64,000 bases of DNA, taken from the NCBI GenBank assembly GCA_030411725.1, contig MU839833.1, positions 930,001-994,000 on the forward strand. The letters run 5' to 3'. Numbering within the stretch: the stretch's first letter is position 1; every line of letters starts with the position of its first letter. Positions 34,470-46,886 of this stretch are shown piece after piece. The notes beneath the pieces are model-generated. The model searched no databases. It had not been told where the DNA came from and worked only from the letters and a program-made list of their open reading frames with translations. A program made the position numbers and the translations under genes. The stretch comes from Echria macrotheca. Taxonomy: Eukaryota > Ascomycota > Sordariomycetes > Sordariales > Schizotheciaceae.

Positions 34470-36114
34470 ATGACCGTCATGGGCAACCGCTTAACAAACG
34501 CAGTTAACGTCACGGTCCGAAAGACCTTCCGCCGGGCCGCCGGTAAGGCCCAGGCGCCCAACGGCACCGGCGTCAACGGCGTCCACCCCGATGCAATGGA
34601 CGAAGAGACTCCCTTGATAGGCCGGGATTACCCAGATGGGCAGCCCCCGAACTCGTCTTTCTGGTGGGCTTTCTTCCTCGATAACAAAGGCACGCCCGGA
34701 ACCGACCACCCGAATCCCCTGGTGCGATGGCCGACACAGCTCTGGAATATTGGCAAGGTGACACTTTTGAGCTGTAAGTATTTGTCTCCAAAGTCGCACT
34801 CGGGTGCGTTTGCTGATACGCTGTCCTTAGCATGGATAAACCTGCTGCTGGTCTTCGTGCCGATAGGAATCATTGCTGGTGAGCAGCAATGGAGTGCTCC
34901 CTGGGTGTTCTCACTCAACTTTCTCGCCATTATCCCGCTCGCGGCCGTACTCTCGTTTGCCACCGAAGAAATTGCGCATCGACTCGGAGAGACCCTGGGA
35001 GGTCTTGTCAACGCGACATTTGGCAATGCGGTGGAACTGATTGTATGAACGATGAAATTTGGGCTGTGGTCACAGGCTAACCCCAGGATATAGGTCAGCG
35101 TCGTTGCGCTGAAGGCGGGCGAGATCGAGGTCGTGCAGGCGTCCATGTTGGGCTCGATTTTGTCGAATCTGCTCCTCGTACTGGGCATGTGCTTCCTCTT
35201 GGGCGGCATCTATAACATGCAGGACGGGAGCGAGCAGAGCTTTGCGCAAGGCACGGCACAGACGACTTGCTCTCTGATGGCGCTCTCCTCGGCCTCGATG
35301 ATCATCCCGGCCGCCCTGTACGGCGCCCTCGACCGGAGCGGCGACGATCACAAGCAGGATAGCATTCTGCTGTTGTCTCGAAGCACGGCGGCGATTCTCC
35401 TCGTCCTGTACTGCATGTACCTATTCTTTGCTCTGCGGACGCATAAACGCTTATTCGAGCCCGAGGCGCAGCATCAAGCCGAGGGCGAGGAACAGGAGGA
35501 GCCTCTGCTCGGGCCGTGGTCGGCCGCTCTTGTCCTAGTGGTTGTTACGCTCATTATCTCGGTCTGTGCCGATTATATGGTGGACAGCATCGATGCTCTG
35601 GTAGCGACGGGTAAGATCAGCAAGACGTTTATCGGCTTGATCTTGATACCCATCGTGGGCAACGCTGCGGAACATGTGACGGCCTGTGTGGTGGCCGTCA
35701 AGAACAAGATGGATCTGGCTATGGGGGTCGCAATCGGATCGAGCATCCAGATCGCGTTGCTGGTTACACCTGCGCTGGTCATGCTTGGGTGGGCAATTGG
35801 CCAGCCTATGACATTGCACTTTGAGACGTGTAAGTCCTCTTCTGCCGTTTGGTGGTGGGGTGGAGCCTGATCATGCAGAGAACTTGTGCTCTCGCTTGTC
35901 TGGACCTGACCCCCACCTGTGCTGGATGCTTACTGACATTGTTGCAGTTGAGACGATTGCCTTTGCGCTGTCGGTCATGGTCGTCACATATACGGTACAA
36001 GACGGCAAGTCGAACTATCTCGAGGGCGCCATGCTGTTGGGGCTCTATGCGATTATCGCCGTGGCCTTTTGGGTGAGCCCTACCGATGCCCTGGACAAGG
36101 TGGGAGGTCTTTGA
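34470..36114 (+). CDS. VCX1: Vacuolar Ca2+/H+ exchanger (CAX/Vcx1 family)
   Basis: Moves cytosolic Ca2+ into the vacuole in exchange for protons. Exons 34470-34773, 34831-35042, 35094-35829 and 35948-36114 encode 472 aa. The two c-repeats that form the ion path are present: GLVNATFGNAVELIVSVVAL with the GNAVE core, and LIPIVGNAAEHVTACVVAV with GNAAEH. Each is followed by a helix with GSILSNLLLVLG or GSSIQIALLVTP. An acidic loop (EPEAQHQAEGEEQEEP) lies between the halves, as in CAX proteins. About eleven membrane segments are visible. The last exon gives FETIAFALSVMVVTYTVQDGKSNYLEGAM. The start is uncertain: the first in-frame ATG of the main exon is 34470, but a 4-nt exon at 34224-34227 could splice in upstream. 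Confidence 0.94.
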
Positions 36115-36962
36115 GTCGGTGCCTGAAACTGGCTACATATCTATCATTTAATTTCCTAGTGTTTTTCTGTGTATAAATACCCGGTGGGATATTGGGGGTG
36201 AAATTGTATTATAAGTGTCCGTTGCATCAGCCGCGGTAAGTGGTTTTTGAGTTCGGAAGTTTGACTCGGTCTGTTTTGCGTGAGGTTACCGTTTGAGGCA
36301 AGCTGTCGGTCGAGATGGATATGGACTTGCGGTGATGAGGGAATGCTACGAACAGTGCTCGTCTCTCTCAGTGAAAAGTATATATCTAGGTATTCTACAC
36401 AGCAAGACAATGATGTAGAGAATGCTTGTCCTTATTTACCTACCGTAGGTAAGGTAGTGTGTAAACCAACAGTTACGAGAGGCGAGTTGAAACAACATGC
36501 AGCCAGCTTGGAGATGTCTCTTTCCCATCTTTCCCATGTCCTTCCCACCCCTGGATCCGACCAGGCACAGAGGCACAGAGGCACAAAGGTTCTGGGTGTG
36601 TTTCTTTTCTGTTTTTCTCGGCGTGTGTTTAAGGAAAGGGGGGGGAAGCAAATACCTAGCTAGGTAAGTACTCCCAGGGTGAATATAACTCGGGTATGGA
36701 AGATTTAGATATGTCTGTGTCTTTTATAGTAGGATTTGGATAGAAGCTATCCTATTTAGCTTTCTGGTGCTTGTGGATATTGGTTTTGTTTTGGGATGTT
36801 ATGTTGGTTTTTTGGTAAATACTTGTATATTTACAAGGTGAGAGTTGGATGCTACCTGAGGAAGTGGCTTACCTATCTAGTAGGCGAGGTAAGGGAGGTA
36901 GGCAGGTGGGTATCTAGGGATGGGTTTGGGGGTGTGGTGTGTTGCATGCTTTTTTTGTCCTT

Positions 36963-36996
<34 letters not shown>

Positions 36997-39900
36997 GTGA
37001 TGATGCTGGGAGATACAGTAAGGTACGAGGTAGTAAATAGCAGGAGGAGGTGAGAATTACCCCTTACCACACACAGGGGCGATATCGTGGGGTTCTTAAG
37101 TTGGTGATGATGGTATGAAGGCTGCTAGGAGTCCTGAGTCAGTGAGACATTGGGTGTGTTGGACTGGCCCGGATTCCCGTTTGAGCTTTATTAAGAGTAA
37201 ACTACGCGGATAGAGAGGGACAAATGGAGGTTGGCCAGGATATTATCTCCGTTGCTCTTCTTACTCCGGCCCCTGTGTTGGTTGGTTTTGTATTTCGCAT
37301 GCTATCTCGCGAGGCTGTTGGCCTGTTTCTGTTTTTATGAGCAGTCCGCTGCTACGGTTCCGCTCAGGTAGAATCATCATGAAGAGAGTTTGTGGGTGCT
37401 ATGTATACGGTTCCTCTATTTGGGCTTTAGGGGGGAGTAACCACGCTTGAGCTTTTTGCCCTTGCCTCTTTTTCCTCATCTCCTTATCCCCTGACCTCTT
37501 TGCTTTGAGACACATCCTTCGTATAGTCTTCTCCTTGGCGGTGGTGTCTCGGTGTATCCTATCAGTATATTTTATACTGGCTATCCGTGATCCTTCCCCC
37601 CTCCCCCGTCTGTTAACTCGCATGAAAAGGGACTTGTATCATGGTAACAGGGATGGGTTTGTTCCGGAAACACGATGAACGGGCGTGGGTGGCGTGTTTC
37701 TTGGGCTAAAGGGCGACTGTGTGTGTTCTGATATCGGTAAGGAGCTGCTAGTTGGATGATTAAATGGACTTACCTGGCTGTTCCGATTATCCAACGGAGA
37801 CCCTGAAGAAGTGCTTAAGCATCGTGAGGAATTCTTCTTCTCAGATTTGAACACCAGACGTCCTGGATTAGGTACTCTTGTAACCGTACTGGGAACCCCA
37901 ATGAAACTATCTCGGTATCAATCCCAAACATCTTTTAACGATGCTAGCCCTGCGTCACGCAACCGAAAGAAAACCAGGGGATGAATGGCTTTGACAGGTG
38001 AATTCTGTATTCACGACAATGACCAATCTGGTCACGGCCACTGGCATTTGTTATTGGCAGGATACGAGGACGTCATCGTATTTGGGGTCGTGATACTGAT
38101 ACTACAGATGTGAAACGAGATATCGAGATGAACATCGAGCATTATCGTGACAGCTTCTTGTGGCTTAGCTTGGGATAAGGTCTTCAGACTCCCCCGTTAA
38201 GTTGCCTTGGAGGGGGTGGCAAGTAGACCGGAAGCTGAACTTCCTATAACCTGCTACTTACACGGGCCTGTCGGTGACAAGGGGGCCAAGTCTCATGTTT
38301 GGGGTTGGTCGCTACCAGGAGCCTCACGAAAACTTTTATTTCCGGAGGTTGGACTGGTCCCCGGGGCCAGTTAGAGTACCTGAGATGAAGTGATCACTCA
38401 AGAGTCCTGGGTTACTACTTGACGAGACTATTCCGCGCCAAGCCAGGATCCAAAACATCGTGACTCTGATCTAGATAAGAGGACTCACAGAGGTAAAGTA
38501 CCTAGATCTGGTACAAGATTCGCCGGGTTGTGCTCGATTCCCACGACTACGCAACTTACATACGTGCCAGCATATCATCCCAACCCCGTTTCCATGTGCA
38601 TCAGTATGTGTTGCCGGCATCCCTCGATGCATAACTGACATGAACATACGCAACAGGCTACTTTGTGCATAGGCCGCATCCATGACAGCTGCCCCCTGAG
38701 CACAACTACATATGCTGCACAAGTGGCACTGGTGGTATAAGCAGCAGTCACGGTGCGGTGTCTGCCTGCATAGGACATACCCAGATGTCTGACAGACGGT
38801 TGACGGCTCCGTGTTTACGTGCTGTACACCGCCACACGACAAATACCGCATCAAACTTTGGATACCATCTCTCTAGACCGAGAGCGTCAACCCTCCGGGA
38901 GGAGACAAGAACTGCGCTCTTCACGTCAGAGGTCTCTTTAGGCAGGTCAACTTCGCCGGCTTCTCATCGGGGAGCCGGGCTCTCCTGAATCTGCCGACGA
39001 TACCCATCACCGATGCTCATGGCTGCGGACTGCGGCTGGATGGCGGACCTGGGCCCAATCCTGCGGCCTCACCGAGGACCATCTAGACGCCATCAGATAG
39101 AGTGACGTGTCCGGTTGCCCTGGCTGGCGGTCGGCGGCACAGAGAACCTGTGCCGAGGTCCGGCCGGGGCAGCGCAGGACTTGACACATGACAGCCAGCT
39201 GGAAACATGGCCTTGCCGCTACCCCCTTGGATCTCTCGATGTAGTCATCGAGAACGATCGAGGACCCAACGACAGATGAAGGCCAGTGGTTGACTCCAGA
39301 AATGGAGAAAGGCGATAGTGTAGGATGGAACGACTACCCCGGCCTCGGGGTCATGTCGCATGTGACTTCGAGTCTTTTCTTGTTTTGTCCGTTGTGCTTC
39401 TAGCCGGCCGGCCATCCTTGTGCATCTACCGATTTGTTTTGAGCCGACCCTATCTATCTCGTACCTGTGAGGCTCATACTGTGTCTGGCTGGGCACCAGA
39501 ACATCGTTCAGCCTCCCGTCGTCCGTTCCTTGCTGCCAACATGTTATCCACCTACCTCATCTGCACCTCAGCTTCAGCTTGACCAGGAATCTGCCCCTGC
39601 CGGCCGCCACGGGGGCCTGGATGTCACTTTGGCTTGACAAGTCCTGATCGTGAACCTCCTGTTCGAATCTTATCCATTGGTCGAACCGCTCACCGACACT
39701 GTATGCATCACAACATACCTCGGCCGAACTCCCGACGAACTGTGTGTTGGCCACAAGTCGTTGATGTAAACCCGGCGTCTCTGAACTGGCTGGCCCCACA
39801 ACGTTGTGTCGAGAAGCGAGACCCTGTGCTGGACATTGACTATTATCCCGCAATGACGCTCTTCGGAGCCGCCCGCGGCTATCTGATAGGATATCGACCT

Positions 39901-42900
39901 GGACGCCTCTGTGCAGTGTCGGCCGTTGACGAAAGCACATTGCTAATGCCCCCGGCCTAATCTTGGCGCACGTCTTGGTATGTGGCGTGCGTCTGCCACC
40001 ACGGCCCTATCGTGGCCGGCTGGCCTCCGTCTTTTCTGCATCGGGTCACCGGGCTTCGGTATCATATGGTCGCACGGATCCGGACCCGAGCCGGGCTCCA
40101 GCTAGTCGCTGCGAATACCACTACAAGACGCAGCCGGGGTCCCGATGCGGACGACTAGTTTGTCGATCCTGGATTGGCCGTGTCAAACCGGGCTCGTCTC
40201 GGTCCCATTCTCGGTGACCTTCTCTTACACTTATGAGATGTGAACAAGGCCGTCTCGAGACCGGCCGACAACAGCGTTGCCCGAGAGATATGGCCGCGCA
40301 TAATGGTCTATCACCGTTTCGAACAATTAGTGCGCGGGATGCCGCTGCAAGTACGGCTTCCCAGATGGATAGATGGTGTTGTCTTCGGACGGCCAGCAAA
40401 GATAGGATTCAGCCCGCATGCGCCACGCGTTTCGCTGCCAATCCTTGTTGCAGCACCACTGCGAGATTTGATACTGGCGTCGTGGTTGTGAGTGCGTGAT
40501 TATCCGAAGGCTTTTTGGTAGTTGTGGTGACCGACGACCATGTCGCCTCCCGGAATCTTCCCGCTGGCACTGGCCAATACCGCGTCTGGATGCCGTTGGC
40601 CTCTGCTTCTACCTGAAACTCGACATGCACAACACTATTGGAGATGGCCGCGAATCTCGCCGCCCGTCGATATATTCCGCAGGGCTATTACGCCACGTTG
40701 TGGCCGCAACCCGTCCACTGTCTCTTCCCCCCTCGTGCCCCTGAGAATAAGTGACGGAAACATCCCAACGGCAATCTTGGGGGATTGGCGACGGGGGCCG
40801 CATGAGCCCGACCCACTGGCTGCGGGAGAAGCTTCGAAGAAGGGCCATGGAAGCCTCCCCATGCTATGCCGCAGGAACCTCATTAGCCGCCTAATATAGC
40901 AATGAAAACATGTACCAGAAAACAGGAGAGATCGGATCGCCAGGTTGTGCGGTCTCGACTTGCGCGCGCGGGCCCGCGGGCACTCGGCGGCTTCCAAGTC
41001 GCAGATGGGAAACCTCGAGGCATCGGAGAGTTGGAGTTGGCCTCCCGACATCTTTTCTCTCTCCAAGCAACTCGTCATTCATTGCCGGCCATCGCCAGTC
41101 GACGAAGGACGGGACACGGCGACGCCCAAGCTCCTCGCGGTGCATTGGCTTGGCAGCGGGGAGGGGTGGGGAGACTTGGGAGGGTGGCCTTCAGGCTTCC
41201 TGAAGCTGAGCCGTCGGTTTGGAAATTCCACGGCTTCTGGAAGCCTTGGTCGCCTTCTCGAAACCTTCCGGATCAAGGATAGCTGCGCATCATCAGCACG
41301 TAGCCCCTGGTCAATTTGCCCGTTCTCAGCGTCGGCAGCAAATGTCCTTTATGCATTGGCCATCGGCAACTCCACACAGCCAACCAGACACCAGGTTGTG
41401 AAGCCACCTTCGCTCGCGGGATCGTCATGGCATCTTTGCCAATCTTGCAGCCCCTGGCAGACCTGCGAACCCCCCTCGGCCCCTTTTGCGCTCCTGCGTT
41501 TTGGGCCGCCGTCATCGTTGGCAGACCGATCGACTAGCGTTGCTATTCTCGCCCGGCTTGCAACAGGATCACCGCTGAGGTAGCATCCCACGATCGTAGG
41601 GGTGGTCGAGCAGGTCACAGGCTGTTGCAGGCCAAAGGAACCCGCCGCGCCATCGAGGAGCAGAAACATGGCTCGCCCCAGACTGTCCGCTGACGGCCAT
41701 CATCATCCTGTGCCATGTGCGATGCCGCCCTGGGCCGTCGTCCTTGTCGCCAGATGCAGGGCACTCTCGTTCTAAGGCTGAGTCGATGGTGTAGTACGGT
41801 AGGGACCGTAGATGCAACGAGCTTGATCCAATGCGGCAACAACAGTCGCCCCTGTCCTGTTTCGTCGCGTCGACACACACCACCGTCGACAAGTTTTGGC
41901 TGCAAGGTAAAATTGAGCGGTTTTAATCCCCCTGTGAAGCTGCTGACGGTCGTGAGGATGTGGTTTTTCCATATGTCCGTGCAGACGACATCATCATCTG
42001 CGAGTTCCCCAAGGTTCCATCATGCTTTAGTTGTAACCCGTATATTGTCGACCGACAATCTGTGCTGGCGGCTGAGAATGCAAATGTCCTGACGATTTAG
42101 CCATGGGGAAGGGAGGGGAGGGGGGCGCCAGCTCCCCGATTCCCACGACCGCAGCCAAGTGCGTGGCTTCCCCCCATCTAAACCAACCTCGGCCGTGACT
42201 GGTTTGAGATTGGCGATTGTCCCTTTGGAATCTTGGATATACTCTACTGCCCGAGGCGCCGTGGGTGTTCTGGGAATCTGTGTGCCAGACCGTGTGAGGG
42301 GTTAGCGTCCCTCCTTCTCGTCATGGTTGCGATATCTCGGTGGCCTGTGATTCTGTGATTCTGCTTGCCTTGCAGCCATGCAAGTAGTTAATGTCGAGCC
42401 ATTTCGGATCCTTGCGACGGCACCAGGTCGCCCTGCAGGGGACCGATTGCTCCCCAGCAGGGTGCAGAGCGGCGTACGGATGATGATATCTACAGCAATT
42501 TCTATGTTATGTAAGGGGCGAGGCAGGTCGTTGATGCGGAAAACAGAAGCCAAATTTGATGTCTTCAGAGGAACGAAGCTTACTGTGTACGAGGGCTGGT
42601 TGGCTGGTCGGCCGGTTGGCAGCTGGGAAATGGAAGAAGGTACAGACCCCAGGTCACTGTGGGGTGCACAACCACAGGGTGCCACAGGGCGGATCCACTT
42701 TTATCCTGCTGGGGCCCTAACCCGGCCGGTAGCCGTTCGTTTCAACTCACCCATCGAAAGACACGGACCAACAACTTGCTGCTGCTGGAAGCCAGACGCC
42801 GCGAAATCTCAATTCACGAGGGCTGCCGAGCCACGTTTTTTTTCCTTTTGGCCATTACAGTCGAGCCACAACCCTCTTGTCACGGGCGCGCACGTAAAGT

Positions 42901-42939
42901 CATTCTTCATCCACTTGCCGCCTTTTCTCCCCGACCACT
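36115..42939. other. 6.8-kb gene-poor interval
   Basis: I find no supportable protein or RNA gene here. The left part (36115-38500) is AT-richer and dotted with TAGGTA/TACCTA-type words, for example near 36430-36460, 36655-36670 and 36870-36915, and contains a CT/GT microsatellite. The right part (38500-41900) has balanced base composition and short open frames on both strands, none resembling known families or transposon proteins. It may hold distal regulatory DNA for the transcription factor at 44641, a long noncoding transcript, or eroded transposon sequence; the sequence alone does not decide. Confidence 0.5.
36963..36996. repeat. Compound (TC)n(TG)n microsatellite
   Basis: About ten TC units run directly into about seven TG units in noncoding DNA. 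Likely polymorphic between isolates. No function is implied. Confidence 0.95.
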
Positions 42940-44640
42940 CTTCGCCGCCCTCTCTTAATTTTCTTCCCCACCTGCCGTCATTTTCGCGTCGTGATCGAGC
43001 TGGGAGTTGCTTTCTCCCATTCCTTAACATCGGCAGCGCCTCATCAACGCCTCGCCCAAGGTACGTTTAGTCCACCATCAGACCCACGGTGCCCGGATCT
43101 CAGCAGCATCAATGCCCGCCCTCTAAGCAAGCATTTCATCGATCCAAGTACGTCCTTGCGTCGTCCCGAGTCGCGCGAGCCCTCGGTCCAAAAACCAGCC
43201 CGTCAACGCATCGAGCCTCTCGTGTTCACCACTCCTTCGTGGAGCGCCTTCGAGATTCGTCATTTGCTCCTTGTTGGAGCTCGAGTCGTCTCTCTCGGGC
43301 CGCGAGTCGGACGCAAATGCGCGCCTGGGTTGTCGAGTCCTCGGGAGCTGTGATGGAGCTGTCTCGCAGCTCTCTAGGACCTGACTCGCATCAACCCTTC
43401 ACCCGTCGGCTCCCACTCCCGTCCACGCGAACACATCTTCTTCATTCTACACATACTGCGAGGCGTTTTGTCATCTCGTCAAGATTTTCGCGGGTCTGAA
43501 ATGCTAACGCGGTTCTTTGACAGGGATCGAGTCCGAGGATTTGCTCGTTGCATTCGAACGGTTCTCGAAGCCTTTCTCGCACGATCAGAAAGTCCAACAG
43601 CAGTTTCTCCCGACCCCCAACCCGGCGCGACGGTTGCTCTCGAGGCCGCCGAGCCAAGCATATTCACAATCACCTCAGGACAGCAGAAAACCTTACATCA
43701 GTCTACATCCAGTAGACTCAGCAATATTCACAGCTTGCCGAGCCCGCCTCACCGCACCCTGCGACGAGCATTCTTCCCCAACAGCTGTCCTGTTCAGGAC
43801 TTCCCGCGATCGAGGCGACAATTGTTCGTCGCTTTATCCACGCTGGATTGCTGAATCAAAACTGGACACCGAGTTTTGGAGTTTGCCGTGGTCCTCGTCT
43901 CGGTCGCAAACAGACCGAGAGCACTGCACACATCGCGGGCGCAAGCTAGATAGGCTAGTTTGGCAGCAGTGTGCTGTGCGAACAACAGACCAAAATCACG
44001 GTCGTTGATTTTGGCAGTTGCCGTGTGGCCCAGGCGCGTCTGGTTAAACAGCTGAACCGTGCACGCGTCACCTTTACCCAATCCTCCCGGGCCGCTCATC
44101 AAGGCCCCAGAACGCGGTTCGGAGCACCCACAGGAGGAGCCCACTCACGGCCGCAAAGCACGCTCCATCCGACGTGTCGCATGGTCTATTGGACCTCACT
44201 TTCACCACCCTCTCCGCAACGGTAAGAAATTTCCAGATACGACCCCGCATCCCTGTTCCCAGCATTTTTTGTCCTTTGAGAATGCTCCGCCAGTCCTCAG
44301 AGGCCGAAATTTTATTAGGCGGACTGCCTCTGGGCCAGTCGAAAGGCGTTGTGGCTTGCCAAGCGCCAATCATTCTGGAACCCTTCTTTGAGATGAAGTC
44401 GAGATGCGTTTCGACTTTTGCTCACCGCTCAATCTTGCAGCTGGATGCTAACTATATTTTGTAGGTCTTGGCTTATTTAAAGCCTTCCAAGTCCGTTCAA
44501 CAGTCCCGAGCATCCGGAAAAGACCGGAAAGAGGCTCGAACACGTGCTCAGGATCTGGTTTCCCCCCTGGGCGAGCGATCCCGTGAGTTGTTTTTACTTC
44601 GGCATTTACTATGTCACAATCGCCATCTTCTGCAGGCACA
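42940..44640 (+). promoter_or_regulatory. Long, probably spliced 5' leader of the C2H2 gene
   Basis: A CT-rich tract at about 42900-43030 resembles a fungal transcription start region. Three candidate leader introns follow. The first is 43061-43523 (GTACGT donor, GCTAAC branch site at 43503, TTTGACAG acceptor). The second is 44222-44464 (GTAAGA donor, GCTAAC at 44447, TTTTGTAG acceptor). The third is 44583-44635 (GTGAGT donor, CTGCAG acceptor), ending five bases before the ATG. Upstream ATGs at 43112, 43317 and 43353 lie inside the first candidate intron; one at 44181 would remain in the mature leader. Everything here is read from splice-site words and lacks transcript proof. Confidence 0.5.
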
Positions 44641-46039
44641 ATGGGCCTAGACGCGATGCTGAACAACCAAGGCGGCGTGCCCAGTATGGCTGCCGAGCAG
44701 CATACCGCTCATCAGGTCCATCCCTCCCTGATGATGGAACGACCAAACTCGCCCCACGGATCCGAGGCCTCGAGATATTCGGGTCCGATGAACACATCGT
44801 ACCCTTCGCCCACGGCTATGTCGGCACAGATCGCGGCTAGTCTGCAACCGGTTCCTAAGATGAATCCGCTGCTTCCCTCTTACCCAGGGCATGGTATGCC
44901 CCCAGGAGGCGTGCAGCCCTCAGCACCGCCGGCTGGTGGACAGGCACAACAGCAAGCCCCGCCGCCAAAGGCATACCCCTGCAGTACGTGTGGCAAAGGC
45001 TTCGCTCGAAGAAGCGATCTGGCAAGACATGGTAAGATTATGTATTCGGCGGATTTTGGATGATGGCTGACAATGGCAGAACGTATTCACAGCGGCGACC
45101 GGCCTCACGTGTGCGATTACCCGAACTGTGGAAAGCAGTTCATTCAACGATCTGCTTTGACTGTGCACCAACGTGTCCATACTGGCGAGAAGCCTCACCA
45201 ATGCGAGCGGTGCGGGAAAGTGAGTGTGCATCGCTAGACCCTAAGTTGCCTCGCTAACCGTTCTGTAGCCCTTTAGTGACAGTAGCTCTCTGGCACGTCA
45301 TCGCCGTATTCATTCGGGCAAGAGACCATACAAGTGTCCGTACGAAGACTGCCAGAAGACGTTCACCCGCCGAACGACCCTGACGCGCCACCAAAACCTA
45401 CATACAGGCACGATTGAGGAGTCTAAAAGGGCGACGGCCGAGAGGCTCGCCAGAGGTGCCCATGCGGCTGCCACGGCACGAGCCAAGACTCAGTCGGAGA
45501 GTGAGCATGCATCGAACCACGCGTCGCCCCTCACGACGCCTTCCCCTGCACAGCGAAATATGTCGGCATCCCCAAGCGCAGAGCTTGCCACGATAAGTAA
45601 CCTTCAATATCTTGCCAACACGAGCATCCCGCAGCATCTTCGCGGCGATGTCCATCACGTGGCGAGCCCTGCGTCGACAGCCTCGTCGGGTTACAACAAT
45701 GGCATGCGCCCGACATCGCATCCCACCAGCTACGGACCGCCGCAGACACTGGAGCCCAGCATCGAGCATCAGCAAGGCCCCGGCAGTGTTAGCGGAAGCC
45801 CCCACCTTGGGAGTGTCGGGTGGGCCTCTCCCGGTCCGGGAGGATCCCCCGCACAGAGTCCTAGCGGCAATGGATACGTCTATCCTGACCCCGAGGGATA
45901 CCCCGGGACCCAGCCGATGGCTCAGATGTTTTACGCCAGTGCCGCACAGGGACGACAGGCAGGCAGCGCCGAACCCGGTTCCAACACGTACGACGTGAAA
46001 GGCACTCGGCAGAGTGAGCTCTGGCCGGCTGCTCAGTAG
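44641..46039 (+). CDS. C2H2 zinc-finger transcription factor, four Krueppel-type fingers
   Basis: DNA-binding regulator, 433 aa from exons 44641-45031, 45080-45219 and 45269-46039. Introns of 48 and 49 nt interrupt fingers 1 and 3. The first 115 residues are disordered, rich in Pro, Ser, Met and Gln. Four C2H2 fingers lie at about residues 113-230: YPCSTCGKGFARRSDLARH, then HVCDYPNCGKQFIQRSALTVH, HQCERCGKPFSDSSSLARH and YKCPYEDCQKTFTRRTTLTRH. They are joined by linkers of TGEKP type (SGDRP, TGEKP, SGKRP). The C-terminal 200 residues are low complexity, rich in Ser, Pro and Gly, and may be an activation or repression region. The long leader and gene-poor upstream DNA suit a tightly controlled regulator. 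I cannot assign it to a named fungal factor. Confidence 0.93.
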
Positions 46040-46840
46040 GATGGGCTCTGGCCACGTGCTCGGTAGGTTGAGCACGGCTCTTCTGATGGGCAGGAGGAGG
46101 ATTGCGCTTCTGTTAAGGAAGAGCATTGATTGCCTGCTCCATCAGCGATCTCGAAGAGGAAGTTTCTCGGTGCACTCTTCTGGTACTCCTGGACAAAAGA
46201 TTAATACCCCGCCAAGGATGGGTGGCGAACCCTTTTCTGTTTGTGCTTTTATAGTAAAGACGGTCAGGACCGGCGTGGACTCATAATGACAGCAGCGGTC
46301 CAGTCACGGTTCGGCCGGGCTCTACTTTTCGAGTTTTATTCTGTGGCGGCAGTGCCATTCACTCGGTAAACCTTCCCAATTTGTTTCTTTGTTTTCTAGA
46401 ACGGTACACGGGTGGCTCTTTCCTTGGGCTGGGGGGTGGGCGGTTGGGTTTGTAGTGATAGCATTTGGGAAGAGGATATCTCGAGCGGTTTCGGTGTTTG
46501 GGGATTTTTGTGGTTTTGCGTTTTCGTCTTTGACCCCCGTGCTCTCTTCTTGGCCTGGCAGCATGTCGGGTGGATACAAAAGTTTGCTTTACGGGTTGGG
46601 TTTCGGAAGGGGAAACAACTTTAGACTGGGGGGCCACAAGGTTGGGGTTATGGGGTTGTCAATGTAGTTTCTGGGTGAAGCCGAGAGCAACAGAGCGGTA
46701 TTTTGACTCTGCGGTTTGAAGTTGTGTACCAGTCAGTCATGCATTCCGAGTTGATGTTTGTTGTGCTGGGTGTTTGTTTTGGGGGGTAATGTATTGTATT
46801 TCGAACTCGATCTGGGAATGTGTTAACCTCGGACCGCACG

Positions 46841-46886
46841 GCTCGGGCTGGGGCTCGGCTTCGGCTTCGGGCTCGGGCTCGGGCTC
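46841..46886. repeat. GGCTCG-type hexamer repeat
   Basis: About eight imperfect six-base units (GGCTCG, GGCTTC and close variants) lie in tandem in noncoding DNA. The repeat can be read as a Gly-Ser or Ala-Arg run in short open frames, which explains spurious ORFs here. Confidence 0.85.

Noticed and set aside
36172..36179. Perfect TATAAATA downstream of the Ca2+/H+ exchanger gene
   Set aside because: It lies 58 bp after a stop codon with no gene downstream. A TATAAA word also follows the hydrolase gene near 25549, so these fit 3'-end processing signals better than a promoter.
37768..37778. ACTTACCTGGC, matching the start of U1 snRNA
   Set aside because: No Sm-binding site or stem-loop arrangement follows. 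The same bases read on the minus strand are simply a consensus splice donor.
39661..39669. GTTCGAATC, resembling a tRNA B box
   Set aside because: No A box at the right distance and no acceptor or anticodon stem could be drawn around it.
40945..41583. Open frame of 212 codons in the gene-poor block
   Set aside because: Unrecognisable, Ser/Pro/Arg-rich, without splice support, and overlapped by frames of similar size on both strands.
42378..43070. Open frame of 230 codons upstream of the C2H2 gene
   Set aside because: It runs through the CT-rich presumed transcription start region and shows no domain. Its C-terminal part is simply translated pyrimidine tract.
36115..44640. Search for transposon proteins, CRISPR arrays or 5S rRNA in the gene-poor block
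   Set aside because: No reverse transcriptase, integrase or transposase motif, no regularly spaced repeats, and no 5S-like internal promoter were seen on either strand.
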